The notes below the pieces were generated by a model. It was given only the letters and a program-made list of their open reading frames with translations, was not told the origin of the DNA and did no database searches. Positions 14,626-23,562 of a stretch of DNA of 30,117 nt are shown piece after piece. The translations under genes and the position numbers were made by a program. Origin of the DNA: Prevotellaceae bacterium UBA7017 (lineage in GTDB: Bacteria > Bacteroidota > Bacteroidia > Bacteroidales > Bacteroidaceae); NCBI GenBank assembly GCA_002449535.1, contig DJWZ01000001.1:1-30117 (forward strand). Direction: 5' to 3'. The first letter of the stretch is position 1. The number at the start of each line of letters is the position of its first letter.

Positions 14626-15990
14626 TTAAATTTGTGGTAGTTTTGACAACGCTTTCTCTATTTCAGCATCTGTTGGAATATAATCCATCATTGAACCCTC
14701 ATTGTATGCTTTGTATGCATAGAGGTCAAAATAACCAGTACCTGAAAGATTGAAGACAATAGTCTTTGCTTCACCTGTCTTCTTACACTCCAATGCCTCA
14801 TCAATAGCAGCACGAATAGCATGAGAAGACTCTGGAGCAGGCAAAGTACCCTCTGCACGTGCAAACAGAACAGCAGCCTCAAAGACACTTGTCTGTTCAT
14901 AGGCACGAGCCTCAAAGAGACCCTGGTCATACAACTCTGAGAGTATTGGACTCATACCGTGGAAGCGAAGACCACCAGCATGGTTGGCACTTGGGATGAA
15001 CTGAGAACCTACGGTGTACATCTTTGCCAATGGACATATCATACCTGTATCACAGAAATCGTATGCATACTTACCCCTTGTGAAACTTGGACACGATGCT
15101 GGTTCTGCACCTATTATCTTGTATTTTGCTTCTCCACGCAGCATCTCACCAAGGAATGGTGAGGCAAAACCACCAAGGTTTGAGCCACCACCAGTACAAC
15201 CGATGAGAACATCTGGCTTAATACCGTATTTCTTCAGGGCTGCCTGAACCTCCAAACCGATTATCGTCTGATGCAGCAATACTTGATTCAACACAGAACC
15301 AAGTTCATAGCGATAACCTGGTGTAGAAGTAGCCACTTCTACTGCTTCAGAGATAGCACATCCCAAAGAACCTGTTGTTCCAGGGAACTCAGCATTAATT
15401 TTCTTACCAACTTCTGTTGTCATGCTTGGAGAAGGTATGATGCTTGCACCATATGTGTTTATCACCTCTCTACGGAATGGCTTCTGCTCATAGGAACATT
15501 TTACCATATATACCTTACAATCCAAACCAAAATACTGACACGCCATAGAAAGTGCTGTTCCCCACTGTCCTGCACCAGTTTCAGTGGTAACACCCTTAAG
15601 TCCCTGCTTCTTTGCATAATAAGCCTGTGCTATGGCTGAATTCAGCTTGTGTGAACCAGAAGTATTGTTTCCCTCAAACTTATAGAAAATCTTGGCAGGG
15701 GTGTCAAGTGCCTTCTCAAGGAATTCCGCATGCACCAAAGGTGATGGACGGAACATACGATAGAAGTCCTGAACTTCTTCAGGAATATCAAACCACTTTG
15801 TATTATCATCCAACTCCTGCTTGATTAACTCATCACAGAAAATTGGCTGCATATCTTCAAAAGTCAGCGGTTTCTTCGTTCCAGGATTCAATAATGGTGC
15901 TGGCTTCTGTTTCATGTCAGCACGCACATTATACCATTTGGTAGGCATCTCCTTCTCGGAGAGATATATCTTATAAGGAATCTTTTCCAT
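14626..15990 (-). CDS. trpB: TrpB2-type tryptophan synthase beta subunit-like, PLP-dependent
   Basis: 454 residues, longer than classical TrpB (about 400) and typical of the TrpB2 group, which lacks a dedicated TrpA partner. The PLP lysine is K115 in GSHKLNSAIAQAYYAK; the catalytic glutamate is E137 in TETGAGQWGTALSMA; the phosphate-binding loop is GGGSN (267-271). The extended N terminus (YKIYLSEKEMPTKWYNVRAD) and RPSPLVHAEFLEK fit the group. TrpB2 enzymes make tryptophan from indole and serine, or use related beta-replacement reactions; no trpA is nearby, so indole salvage is the simplest inference. No clear promoter is visible in the about 40 bp between the frdB terminator and the ATG; limited read-through is possible. 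Genes behind it follow at close spacing. Confidence 0.9.
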   Translation of the reverse strand: MEKIPYKIYLSEKEMPTKWYNVRADMKQKPAPLLNPGTKKPLTFEDMQPIFCDELIKQELDDNTKWFDIPEEVQDFYRMFRPSPLVHAEFLEKALDTPAKIFYKFEGNNTSGSHKLNSAIAQAYYAKKQGLKGVTTETGAGQWGTALSMACQYFGLDCKVYMVKCSYEQKPFRREVINTYGASIIPSPSMTTEVGKKINAEFPGTTGSLGCAISEAVEVATSTPGYRYELGSVLNQVLLHQTIIGLEVQAALKKYGIKPDVLIGCTGGGSNLGGFASPFLGEMLRGEAKYKIIGAEPASCPSFTRGKYAYDFCDTGMICPLAKMYTVGSQFIPSANHAGGLRFHGMSPILSELYDQGLFEARAYEQTSVFEAAVLFARAEGTLPAPESSHAIRAAIDEALECKKTGEAKTIVFNLSGTGYFDLYAYKAYNEGSMMDYIPTDAEIEKALSKLPQI

Positions 15991-16034
15991 TCTTAATTTC
16001 TATATATTAATAATTGTTTGTGTATGTGCTGTTA

Positions 16035-16070
16035 AAAAGGTATCGACATCTTTTAAGACGTCGATACCCT
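16035..16070 (-). terminator. Rho-independent terminator after frdB
   Basis: GGTATCGAC (16039-16047) pairs with GTCGATACC (16060-16068); inside, TCTT pairs with AAGA after an A/C mismatch, closing a 2-base loop. On the minus strand the stem is followed by TTTTT (16035-16039 region), so it should end the frdCAB transcript 15-45 bp after the frdB stop. Confidence 0.85.
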
Positions 16071-16082
16071 TACTTTTTACCA

Positions 16083-16841
16083 TTAATCAGCCAATTTTGC
16101 CGAAATGAATTCTCTATTCAGTCTTGCAATGTTTGCTATTGACTCGTTCTTAGGACAAACAGCTTCACAAGCACGAGTATTGGTACAGTTACCGAAGCCC
16201 AGCTCGTCCATCTTTGCTACCATTGCCTTTGCACGCTTTGCAGCTTCAGGTCTTCCCTGTGGAAGAAGAGCCAACTGACTTACCTTACTTGATACAAAGA
16301 GCATTGCAGAACCATTCTTACATGCTGCCACACAAGCACCACAACCGATACATGTAGCACAATCCATTGCCTCATCAGCATCCTGCTTAGGGATAAGGAT
16401 TGCATTGGCATCCTGTGCTTGACCAGCGCGAATAGATGTATAACCACCAGCCTGAATAATCTTATCAAATGCGTTACGGTCAACCATACAGTCCTTAATA
16501 ACAGGGAAACCTGCTGAACGCCAAGGCTCGACTGTTATTACATCTCCGTCATTAAACTTACGCATATAAAGCTGGCAAGTTGTAGCACCACGCTCTGTCT
16601 TACCATGTGGAGTACCATTGATATATAATGAACACATGCCGCAGATACCTTCACGGCAGTCATGATCAAATACAAAAGGTTCCTTGCCCTGATTGATGAG
16701 TTGCTCATTCATCATGTCAAGCATCTCGAGGAATGAGGTATCGTCAGGAATATTCTGCATAACCTCTTCATCAAAATGACCCTTTTCCTTTGGTCCATTC
16801 TGTTTCCAAAACTTTACAGTTACTGAAATATTTTTAGCCAT
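16083..16841 (-). CDS. frdB: Succinate dehydrogenase/fumarate reductase iron-sulfur subunit
   Basis: 252 residues. It relays electrons between the flavoprotein and the membrane cytochrome. N-terminal [2Fe-2S] ligands C62, C67, C70 and C89 lie in CREGICGMC and GATTC. The C-terminal domain has a ferredoxin cluster CATCIGCGACVAAC (161-174) and a second set at C219, C225 and C229-P, accounting for the [4Fe-4S] and [3Fe-4S] centres. It is 8 bp downstream of the flavoprotein gene and last in the operon. In anaerobic Bacteroidales this complex works as fumarate reductase, producing succinate, so I use frd; sdh is an equal alternative. Confidence 0.95.
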   Translation of the reverse strand: MAKNISVTVKFWKQNGPKEKGHFDEEVMQNIPDDTSFLEMLDMMNEQLINQGKEPFVFDHDCREGICGMCSLYINGTPHGKTERGATTCQLYMRKFNDGDVITVEPWRSAGFPVIKDCMVDRNAFDKIIQAGGYTSIRAGQAQDANAILIPKQDADEAMDCATCIGCGACVAACKNGSAMLFVSSKVSQLALLPQGRPEAAKRAKAMVAKMDELGFGNCTNTRACEAVCPKNESIANIARLNREFISAKLAD

Positions 16842-16849
16842 AATGTTTT

Positions 16850-18832
16850 TTAGTTTTTGTAGTTACGTGTCTGTACCTTAATTATCTCATACTCAAGAGG
16901 CTCCTTTGTGAGTTCAGGTGCTGTCTCGTCATTGCCCTGATACTCCCATGCACCAACATAGAAGAAGTTCTTGTCATCACGCTTTGCTTCACCTTCCTCT
17001 GTCTGGTGTTCTTCACGGAAGTGTCCACCACAAGACTCTTCACGATGAAGAGCATCATAAGCAATAAGCTCACCCATCAGGATAAAGTCACGGAGATGGA
17101 TAGCCTTGTCAAGTTCTACGTTAAGTCCTTCCTTAGAACCAGGAACGAAGAGGTTCTCATTGAATTCCTTACGGAGTTCCTTAAGTAACTTCAAGCCTTC
17201 TTCAAGACCTTCCTTTGTACGACCCATACCAACATGTTCCCACATAATATGACCGAGTTCCTTATGGATAGAATCAACAGAACGCTTACCCTTGATATTC
17301 AACAGACGATCCTGTTCTGCGTCAACAGCTTTCTCTGCTTCAGCAAACTCTGGTAAATCTGTAGATACCTTAGGCCATATCTCCTGGTCTGCAAGATAAT
17401 TCTGAATTGTGTATGGAAGAACAAAATATCCATCAGCAAGACCCTGCATCAAAGCAGAAGCACCCAAACGGTTAGCACCATGATCAGAGAAGTTACATTC
17501 ACCGATAGAGAACAGACCAGGAATTGTTGTCTGCAATTCATAGTCAACCCAAATACCACCCATTGTATAGTGGATAGCAGGGAATATCATCATTGGCTTG
17601 TAATAATCAAAACCATCCTTAGAATAAACGAATTCACCGGGATTTACGTCTGTAATCTCTTCATACATATCGAACAGGTTACCATAACGCTGGCGAATCT
17701 CATCTATACCAAGACGCTGGATAGACTCTGAGAAATCAAGGAATACAGCAAGACCTGTATTATTTACACCAAAGCCCTTATCACAACGCTCCTTTGCAGC
17801 ACGAGATGCCACATCACGTGGTACGAGGTTACCAAATGCCGGATAGCGACGCTCCAGATAATAGTCTCTGTCCTGCTCAGGTATTTCCCAACCCTGCTTT
17901 GTACCTGCCTGAAGTGCTTTTGCATCTTCGATATTCTTCGGAACCCAGATACGACCATCATTACGCAGAGATTCTGACATGAGGGTCAACTTTGACTGGT
18001 TGTTGCCATGAACAGGAATACATGTTGGGTGAATCTGTACATATGATGGATTTGCCATCATAGCACCCTTACGGTAACACTGTATAGCAGCAGAGCAGTT
18101 ACAGCCCATTGCATTGGTAGAAAGGAAGTATGTATTTCCATAACCACCAGTTGCTATTACAACAGCATTTGCAGAGAAACGCTCAAGCTTTCCAGTTACA
18201 AGGTTTTTAGCAATAATACCACGAGCACGACCATTGATAATAACAACGTCTTCCATCTCGTAACGAGTATAAAGCTTCACCTTACCCTTTTGCACCTCCT
18301 TTGAAAGAGAAGAATAAGCACCCAGCAACAGCTGCTGACCAGTCTGACCCTTTGCATAGAAAGTACGGCTAACCTGTGCACCACCGAAAGAACGGTTGGC
18401 AAGCATACCACCATATTCACGAGCAAAAGGAACACCTTGTGCTACACACTGGTCAATAATATTATTCGATACCTCTGCCAGACGGTAAACGTTTGCTTCA
18501 CGAGCACGATAGTCACCACCTTTTACAGTATCATAGAAAAGACGATATACAGAGTCACCATCATTCTGGTAGTTCTTTGCTGCATTGATACCACCCTGCG
18601 CAGCAATAGAGTGAGCACGACGTGGAGAATCTTGAATACAGAAGTTAAGTACGTTGAAACCCATCTCTGCAAGAGAAGAAGCAGCACTGGCACCTGCCAA
18701 TCCAGTTCCCACAACTATGATGTCGAGTTTCAGTTTATTCTTAGGGTTTACCAAACGCTGATGGGCTTTAAATTCTGTCCATTTTTGTGATACTGGTCCC
18801 TGAGGTATTTTTGAATTTAATGTTTTTGCCAT
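16850..18832 (-). CDS. frdA: Succinate dehydrogenase/fumarate reductase flavoprotein subunit
   Basis: 660 residues, the size of the b558-family flavoprotein. FAD-binding DIIVVGTGLAGASAASSLAE (about 37-56) opens the Rossmann fold. H74 in RRAHSIAAQGG is the expected site of covalent FAD attachment. The late signature HGANRLGASALMQGLADG and the helical domain ending in GELIAYDALHREESCGGHFR (capping and substrate side) follow. It oxidises succinate or, in anaerobes, reduces fumarate, on the cytoplasmic face of the inner membrane. The order C-A-B with spacings of 43 and 8 bp indicates a single transcript. Confidence 0.95.
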   Translation of the reverse strand: MAKTLNSKIPQGPVSQKWTEFKAHQRLVNPKNKLKLDIIVVGTGLAGASAASSLAEMGFNVLNFCIQDSPRRAHSIAAQGGINAAKNYQNDGDSVYRLFYDTVKGGDYRAREANVYRLAEVSNNIIDQCVAQGVPFAREYGGMLANRSFGGAQVSRTFYAKGQTGQQLLLGAYSSLSKEVQKGKVKLYTRYEMEDVVIINGRARGIIAKNLVTGKLERFSANAVVIATGGYGNTYFLSTNAMGCNCSAAIQCYRKGAMMANPSYVQIHPTCIPVHGNNQSKLTLMSESLRNDGRIWVPKNIEDAKALQAGTKQGWEIPEQDRDYYLERRYPAFGNLVPRDVASRAAKERCDKGFGVNNTGLAVFLDFSESIQRLGIDEIRQRYGNLFDMYEEITDVNPGEFVYSKDGFDYYKPMMIFPAIHYTMGGIWVDYELQTTIPGLFSIGECNFSDHGANRLGASALMQGLADGYFVLPYTIQNYLADQEIWPKVSTDLPEFAEAEKAVDAEQDRLLNIKGKRSVDSIHKELGHIMWEHVGMGRTKEGLEEGLKLLKELRKEFNENLFVPGSKEGLNVELDKAIHLRDFILMGELIAYDALHREESCGGHFREEHQTEEGEAKRDDKNFFYVGAWEYQGNDETAPELTKEPLEYEIIKVQTRNYKN

Positions 18833-18875
18833 TTTTTCTTACGTTTTAAGTTTTCCGTTTTCAACTCTTCTTTTA

Positions 18876-19547
18876 TTAGCAGCAATGGCTTTCAATGAAG
18901 AACCACAGCACTACAATAGCAAAACCTGCACAAAGTAGTGAAACGTATGCTATACCGATAATCTTCCAACGTGTAAACCACACTTTTCCATTCATACCGA
19001 TTGTTTGGAGGGCACTCCAAAAACCATGTGTCAAATGACACCACAGAGCAGCAATCCAAATGAGATATACCACTACATAAGCACCATTGCTGAATGTTTG
19101 CCTAATCCAGTAAACACCATCTGTGCTATGAGCCAAATCTCCAGTTCCAGTGAGATCTACGAACATCATCTTTGCCCAGAAATTCACTAAATGAAGAACC
19201 AAGCCGATGATAACTATCAAACCGAGAACCAACATGTTCTGACTTGCCCATTCTACCTTTGAAGGCTTCTCTGTTACAGCATAACGTTCTGAACCACGAG
19301 CAGCCTTATTCTGCATAGTTAGAATAAAGGCATAAATGATGTGAATAACTGCCAATGCTGCGAGTCCTATTGTTGCTACTACTGCATACCAGTTAGCACC
19401 AAGGAGTTCGCAAATCATGTTGTAGCCCTCTTCTGAGAACAAAGCCACTACATTCATTGACATGTGGAAAGTGAGGAACAAGATAAGGCATAGACCTGTT
19501 ACAGACATGATTACCTTACGTCCAATTGAAGAATTAAATAACCACAT
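18876..19547 (-). CDS. frdC: Succinate dehydrogenase/fumarate reductase cytochrome b subunit (b558 family)
   Basis: 223 residues with five hydrophobic segments: about 11-33 (VIMSVTGLCLILFLTFHMSM), 52-78, 100-122, 145-167 and 195-218. Histidines in these segments (HMSMN, HIIYAF, HLVNFW, HLTHGFW) are the likely haem ligands. The protein anchors FrdA/FrdB and exchanges electrons with the menaquinone pool. It is the first gene of the operon, behind a well-formed promoter. The single membrane subunit of this length is typical of the diheme b558 type. Confidence 0.92.
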   Translation of the reverse strand: MWLFNSSIGRKVIMSVTGLCLILFLTFHMSMNVVALFSEEGYNMICELLGANWYAVVATIGLAALAVIHIIYAFILTMQNKAARGSERYAVTEKPSKVEWASQNMLVLGLIVIIGLVLHLVNFWAKMMFVDLTGTGDLAHSTDGVYWIRQTFSNGAYVVVYLIWIAALWCHLTHGFWSALQTIGMNGKVWFTRWKIIGIAYVSLLCAGFAIVVLWFFIESHCC

Positions 19548-19619
19548 AAGCTTTTGTTGTTAAGATATTTATTGTTAAGTTAAGATAAGTTTTTACGTTT
19601 CATGCACGTATTTCGGGCA

Positions 19620-19650
19620 CAAAGATAATAAGAAAATGCGAATTTTCAAA
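19620..19650 (-). promoter_or_regulatory. frdCAB promoter
   Basis: On the minus strand: TTTG (19647-19650), 19 bp, TATCTTTG (19620-19627). Both boxes match the Bacteroidetes consensus exactly with ideal spacing. Expected start near 19613, giving a leader of about 65 bases. Confidence 0.75.
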
Positions 19651-19681
19651 GAAAATAGGTAAGAAATTCAAAAAAAAAGAT

Positions 19682-19689
19682 TACTTTTG
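19682..19689 (+). promoter_or_regulatory. mnmG promoter -7 box (TACTTTTG)
   Basis: A perfect TAnnTTTG box 17 bp upstream of the ATG; no clear TTTG at -33. The transcript leader would be only about 10-12 bases. It is divergent from the frdC promoter, about 30 bp away. Confidence 0.5.
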
Positions 19690-19706
19690 CACCAAAATTT
19701 ATAAAA

Positions 19707-21590
19707 ATGGACAACTTTTCTTATGATGTCATAGTTGTAGGGGGAGGGCATGCTGGATGTGAAGCTGCTCATGCTGCTGCATGTATGGGGGCTCATACAT
19801 GCCTTATCACCATGGATATGAATAAAATTGCACAAATGTCATGCAATCCAGCTGTTGGTGGTATCGCTAAAGGACAGATTGTTCGAGAAATCGACGCTTT
19901 GGGAGGAGCCATGGGAATAGTTACAGATTCTACTGCTATTCAATTCCGAATGCTCAACAAGAGCAAAGGTCCTGCAATGTGGAGCCCACGAGCACAATGC
20001 GACAGAGGAAAGTTTATATGGAAGTGGCGAGAAATTCTCGATTCTACCGACAATTTAGATATATGGCAAGACCAGGTTGAAGAGCTTATTATAGATAATG
20101 ATTCTTCAAATAACATACCTTCTGTTTCCGGTGTAAAAACCATTTGGGGAAATGAACTTCATGCTCCCTGTGTGATAATTACAGCAGGAACATTTTTAAA
20201 TGGTATAATGCACGTTGGAAGGAAGATGATTGCAGGCGGACGGTGTGCAGAACCTGCTGCATTACATCTTACGGAAAATATCAATGCTCTCGGTATCAAT
20301 TCCGCTCGTATGAAGACAGGTACTCCTGTTCGTATTGATAAACGTTCTGTACATTTTGAAGATACGACCGAACAACCAGGAGAAGGCGTTTCAAGCCTAT
20401 TCAGTTTTCTTGATTTGTCCACAGAAAATCTGAAACAGCCAATCCTGGAGCAGTTGTCATGCTGGCTATTAAACACAACTCCAGAATGTCATGAAATACT
20501 AAAATCAGGATTTGCCGATTCACCTCTCTATAATGGACAGATTAAATCCATTGGACCTCGTTATTGTCCTTCTATTGAGACAAAATTACATACCTTTCCG
20601 GATAAGGACCATCATCCTCTCTTTTTGGAACCAGAAGGGACGAATACAAACGAAATGTATCTCAATGGATTTTCGTCTTCCCTCCCTATGGAAATACAAT
20701 TGGAGGCTTTGAAAAAGATTCCAGCTCTACGAGATATCAGAATTTATCGTCCCGGCTATGCTATAGAATATGATTTCTTCGACCCTACACAACTTTATCA
20801 TTCCCTGATGTCAAAAAAATGTAATGGATTATTCTTCGCAGGTCAGGTAAATGGTACAACTGGTTATGAAGAAGCTGCTGCACAAGGTATTATGGCAGGC
20901 ATAAATGCCACATTATATGCAGGGCATAATTCTGCAGACAAAGATTTTTCATCTTCATCCTTCACCCTTTCAAGAGATGAAGCATATATTGGCGTCCTAA
21001 TAGATGATCTTGTGACGAAAGGTGTTGATGAACCTTATCGCATGTTTACTTCAAGAGCAGAATACCGCATCCTGTTGCGACAAGATAATGCAGACACAAG
21101 ACTTACTGAAAAAGCATATAACATAGGATTAGCTACCAGGGAGCGATATGATTTATGGAAAATCAAGCAAGAAAAGGTTGACCATATAATATCATATTGC
21201 AATAATAAAAAAATAAAAGGCAAACTAATAAGCGAAATCATTTCAAGACCAGAAGTTGACCTTAACGAGTTATACCCTACCCTACCCCACCTTTGCGATT
21301 ATATTGATAAGATTCCTGAATCAAATCGATTGGAGGTTACCAGGTCAGCAGAAACATGTATTAAATACGCTGGATATATAGAACGCGAAAAAGCAACCGC
21401 AGAAAAAATGCACCGACTTGAAAATATTCGTATCCGCAATCATTTTAATTACGAAGATATACAAAGCCTATCCACCGAAGCGCGCCAGAAATTAACATCT
21501 ATAAACCCCGAGACATTAGCACAGGCTTCTCGTATTCCAGGGGTCTCTCCATCAGACATTAATGTGTTGTTGGTGCTCTTAAAAAGATAG
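19707..21590 (+). CDS. mnmG: tRNA uridine-5-carboxymethylaminomethyl modification enzyme MnmG (GidA)
   Basis: 627 residues, full family length. MnmG with MnmE installs the cmnm5 group at the wobble uridine of certain tRNAs. FAD-binding VIVVGGGHAGCEAAHAAACM (about 9-28) is followed by the family signature CNPAVGGIAKGQIVREIDALGG and by GTFLNGIMHVGRKM. PGYAIEYDFFDP and VNGTTGYEEAAAQGIMAGINA are the second diagnostic block. The C-terminal helical domain (YAGYIEREKATAEKM ... GVSPSDINVLLVLL) contacts MnmE and tRNA. It is probably first of mnmG-uvrC-deoC. A cluster of parS and half-parS sequences starts at its stop codon. mnmG lies near the origin in many bacteria. Confidence 0.96.
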   Translation: MDNFSYDVIVVGGGHAGCEAAHAAACMGAHTCLITMDMNKIAQMSCNPAVGGIAKGQIVREIDALGGAMGIVTDSTAIQFRMLNKSKGPAMWSPRAQCDRGKFIWKWREILDSTDNLDIWQDQVEELIIDNDSSNNIPSVSGVKTIWGNELHAPCVIITAGTFLNGIMHVGRKMIAGGRCAEPAALHLTENINALGINSARMKTGTPVRIDKRSVHFEDTTEQPGEGVSSLFSFLDLSTENLKQPILEQLSCWLLNTTPECHEILKSGFADSPLYNGQIKSIGPRYCPSIETKLHTFPDKDHHPLFLEPEGTNTNEMYLNGFSSSLPMEIQLEALKKIPALRDIRIYRPGYAIEYDFFDPTQLYHSLMSKKCNGLFFAGQVNGTTGYEEAAAQGIMAGINATLYAGHNSADKDFSSSSFTLSRDEAYIGVLIDDLVTKGVDEPYRMFTSRAEYRILLRQDNADTRLTEKAYNIGLATRERYDLWKIKQEKVDHIISYCNNKKIKGKLISEIISRPEVDLNELYPTLPHLCDYIDKIPESNRLEVTRSAETCIKYAGYIEREKATAEKMHRLENIRIRNHFNYEDIQSLSTEARQKLTSINPETLAQASRIPGVSPSDINVLLVLLKR

Positions 21591-21591
21591 A

Positions 21592-21724
21592 TGTTTCACA
21601 GCTCCAAATCCTTAGTAAAATTGGGCGTTCCACGCCCGTGGAACATACATAAACAGAATGTTTCACGACTTTCGCAATAAGCTGTATATCAACATTTTAA
21701 CAAATCAATGTTTCACGTGAAACA
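21592..21724. repeat. Cluster of parS-like sequences between mnmG and uvrC
   Basis: Four parS-related elements lie in 133 bp: a half site TGTTTCAC at 21592-21599; GTTCCACG-CC-CGTGGAAC at 21627-21644, two perfect 8-bp parS arms separated by two extra bases; a half site TGTTTCACG at 21659-21667; and the perfect palindromic site at 21709-21724. The spacing variant at 21627 can also form a hairpin with GGGCG/CGCCC. Confidence 0.8.
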
Positions 21725-23561
21725 TAAGAATAATGAGAGGTTGTCATACCTCAAAAATATTGTGGCTGCAATGCCCGAAAAACCTGGTTCATATCAGTTC
21801 TACGATGTGGATGGAATTATTATTTATGTAGGAAAAGCAAAACGCCTAAAAAGCAGGGTAAGTTCATATTTTCATACAGAAGTTGACCGATTCAAGACGA
21901 AGGTATTAGTTTCAAAAATTTATGATATTTCATATACTGTTGTCAATACAGAAGAGGATGCTTTGCTGCTTGAAAACTCCCTCATAAAAAAATACAACCC
22001 GAGATATAATGTCCTCCTAAAGGACGGGAAAACCTATCCTTCAATTTGTATTACGGGAGAATACTTTCCACGCATTTTCAAGACCCGAACCATAAACAAA
22101 AAATATGGTACATACTATGGTCCATATTCGCATTTGGGATCTATGTATGCAGTATTGGATTTAATAAAGAAACTATATCGTCCGAGGACATGTAGATTTC
22201 CCATAGCGAAAGAAGGAATTTTAGCTGGAAAATATAAGCCCTGTCTGGAATATCACATAAAGAATTGTGGAGCACCTTGCGTCGGGAAACAATCTTGGGA
22301 AGATTATCAAACAAATATATCGCAGGCACGCGAGATATTAAAAGGAAATACTCAAGAGATAATCCTGCATACCAAAGCCGAAATGAATAAGGCTGCAGAA
22401 GAATTACGATTTGAGGATGCAGAAAACTACAAAAAACAACTTCTGCTGATAGAACAATTCTGCGCAAAGAGTGAGGTGGTTAGTAATACTATTACGGATG
22501 TGGATGTCTTCACTTTGGATAACGAGAATTCCCCTACCCTATTCATAAATTATTTGCATGTAAAAAATGGTGCGATAAACCAATCCTTTACATACGAATA
22601 CAAACAAAAGCTTGACGAAACAGAGGAAGATCTCCTAATATCGGCAATTATAGAAATACGGGAAAGATTCCAGTCATCTGCAAAAGAGATATTAGTTCCA
22701 TTTGAAATAAAATGGGAAATCCCTAATACCACCTTTTTTGTCCCACAAAGAGGTGATAAACACCATTTACTCGAACTTTCATACATGAATTGCAGACAAT
22801 ACCGCGTTGACAGATTAAAGCAAAGCGATAAGCTAAACCCTGAACAGAAATACACCCGCCTGATGAAAGATCTTCAACAAAAGCTTAATTTGCCTAAAAT
22901 TCCATATCACATCGAGCTTTTTGATAATTCTAATATCTCAGGAACGGATGCTGTTGCTGGATGTGTGGTTTATAAAGGAATGAAAAAATCGACAAAAGAC
23001 TACCGAAAATATAACATTAAAACCGTAGAAGGTGCCGATGATTACGCATCGATGCAAGAGGTTGTAAGAAGGAGATACAGCAACACAGACAATCCCCTAC
23101 CCGACCTCATTATTTGTGATGGTGGAATCGGACAAATGCATTGTGTAGAAGAGGTTGTTACAAAAGAGTTAGATTTATATATTCCTATTGCAGGTCTTGC
23201 TAAAAATGATAAGCATAGAACTCAGGAATTACTATTCCTTAAACCAAAAGATGACGGAAATACCGAATGCATGACAATTCAACTGAAGCCAGAAAGTGAA
23301 TTGTTTAGATGCCTAACACAGATGCAAGATGAAGTACATAGATATGCTATTACATTCCATCGCGATAAACGCTCTAAACATGCTCTACATTCAGAATTAG
23401 ACGAAATAAACGGTATAGGACCAAAGACAAAAGAACTTTTGATCCATCATTACAAGAGCATAAAAAGGTTACAAGAAGCTATAAAAAATAATGAATATAA
23501 TGAGCTTATTACATTAGTTGGAAATTCAAGAGCAGAAATATTAATTAAACATTTTAAATAG
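21708..23561 (+). CDS. uvrC: UvrABC system protein C (excinuclease subunit)
   Basis: 617 residues. UvrC makes both incisions in nucleotide excision repair. GIY-YIG domain at about 18-95: EKPGSYQFYDVDGIIIYVGK then KSRVSSYF, with GSY replacing GIY. UVR motif: AAEELRFEDAENYKKQLLLI (about 225-245). The C-terminal RNase H-like nuclease has HIELFDNSNISGTDAVAGCV, RKYNIKTVEGADDYASMQEV and LIICDGGIGQM. HhH motifs are at LDEINGIGPKTKELLIHHYK. The only Met far enough upstream of the conserved PEKPGSY is the one at 21708, inside parS. The stop and the deoC ATG are one base apart. Confidence 0.95.
   Translation: MFHVKHKNNERLSYLKNIVAAMPEKPGSYQFYDVDGIIIYVGKAKRLKSRVSSYFHTEVDRFKTKVLVSKIYDISYTVVNTEEDALLLENSLIKKYNPRYNVLLKDGKTYPSICITGEYFPRIFKTRTINKKYGTYYGPYSHLGSMYAVLDLIKKLYRPRTCRFPIAKEGILAGKYKPCLEYHIKNCGAPCVGKQSWEDYQTNISQAREILKGNTQEIILHTKAEMNKAAEELRFEDAENYKKQLLLIEQFCAKSEVVSNTITDVDVFTLDNENSPTLFINYLHVKNGAINQSFTYEYKQKLDETEEDLLISAIIEIRERFQSSAKEILVPFEIKWEIPNTTFFVPQRGDKHHLLELSYMNCRQYRVDRLKQSDKLNPEQKYTRLMKDLQQKLNLPKIPYHIELFDNSNISGTDAVAGCVVYKGMKKSTKDYRKYNIKTVEGADDYASMQEVVRRRYSNTDNPLPDLIICDGGIGQMHCVEEVVTKELDLYIPIAGLAKNDKHRTQELLFLKPKDDGNTECMTIQLKPESELFRCLTQMQDEVHRYAITFHRDKRSKHALHSELDEINGIGPKTKELLIHHYKSIKRLQEAIKNNEYNELITLVGNSRAEILIKHFK
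21709..21724. other. parS centromere site (ParB binding), perfect consensus
   Basis: TGTTTCACGTGAAACA, a perfect 16-bp palindrome identical to the consensus ParB site conserved from Firmicutes to Proteobacteria. It overlaps the uvrC start: ATG TTT CAC GTG AAA CAT encodes MFHVKH. ParB loads here and spreads to organise and segregate the origin region. parA/parB are not in the window. Confidence 0.9.
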
Positions 23562-23562
23562 A

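Noticed and set aside
21591..21680. 29-codon frame starting MFHSSKS just after mnmG
   Set aside because: Its start is only the half-parS ATGTTTCAC; there is no ribosome site and no recognisable product.
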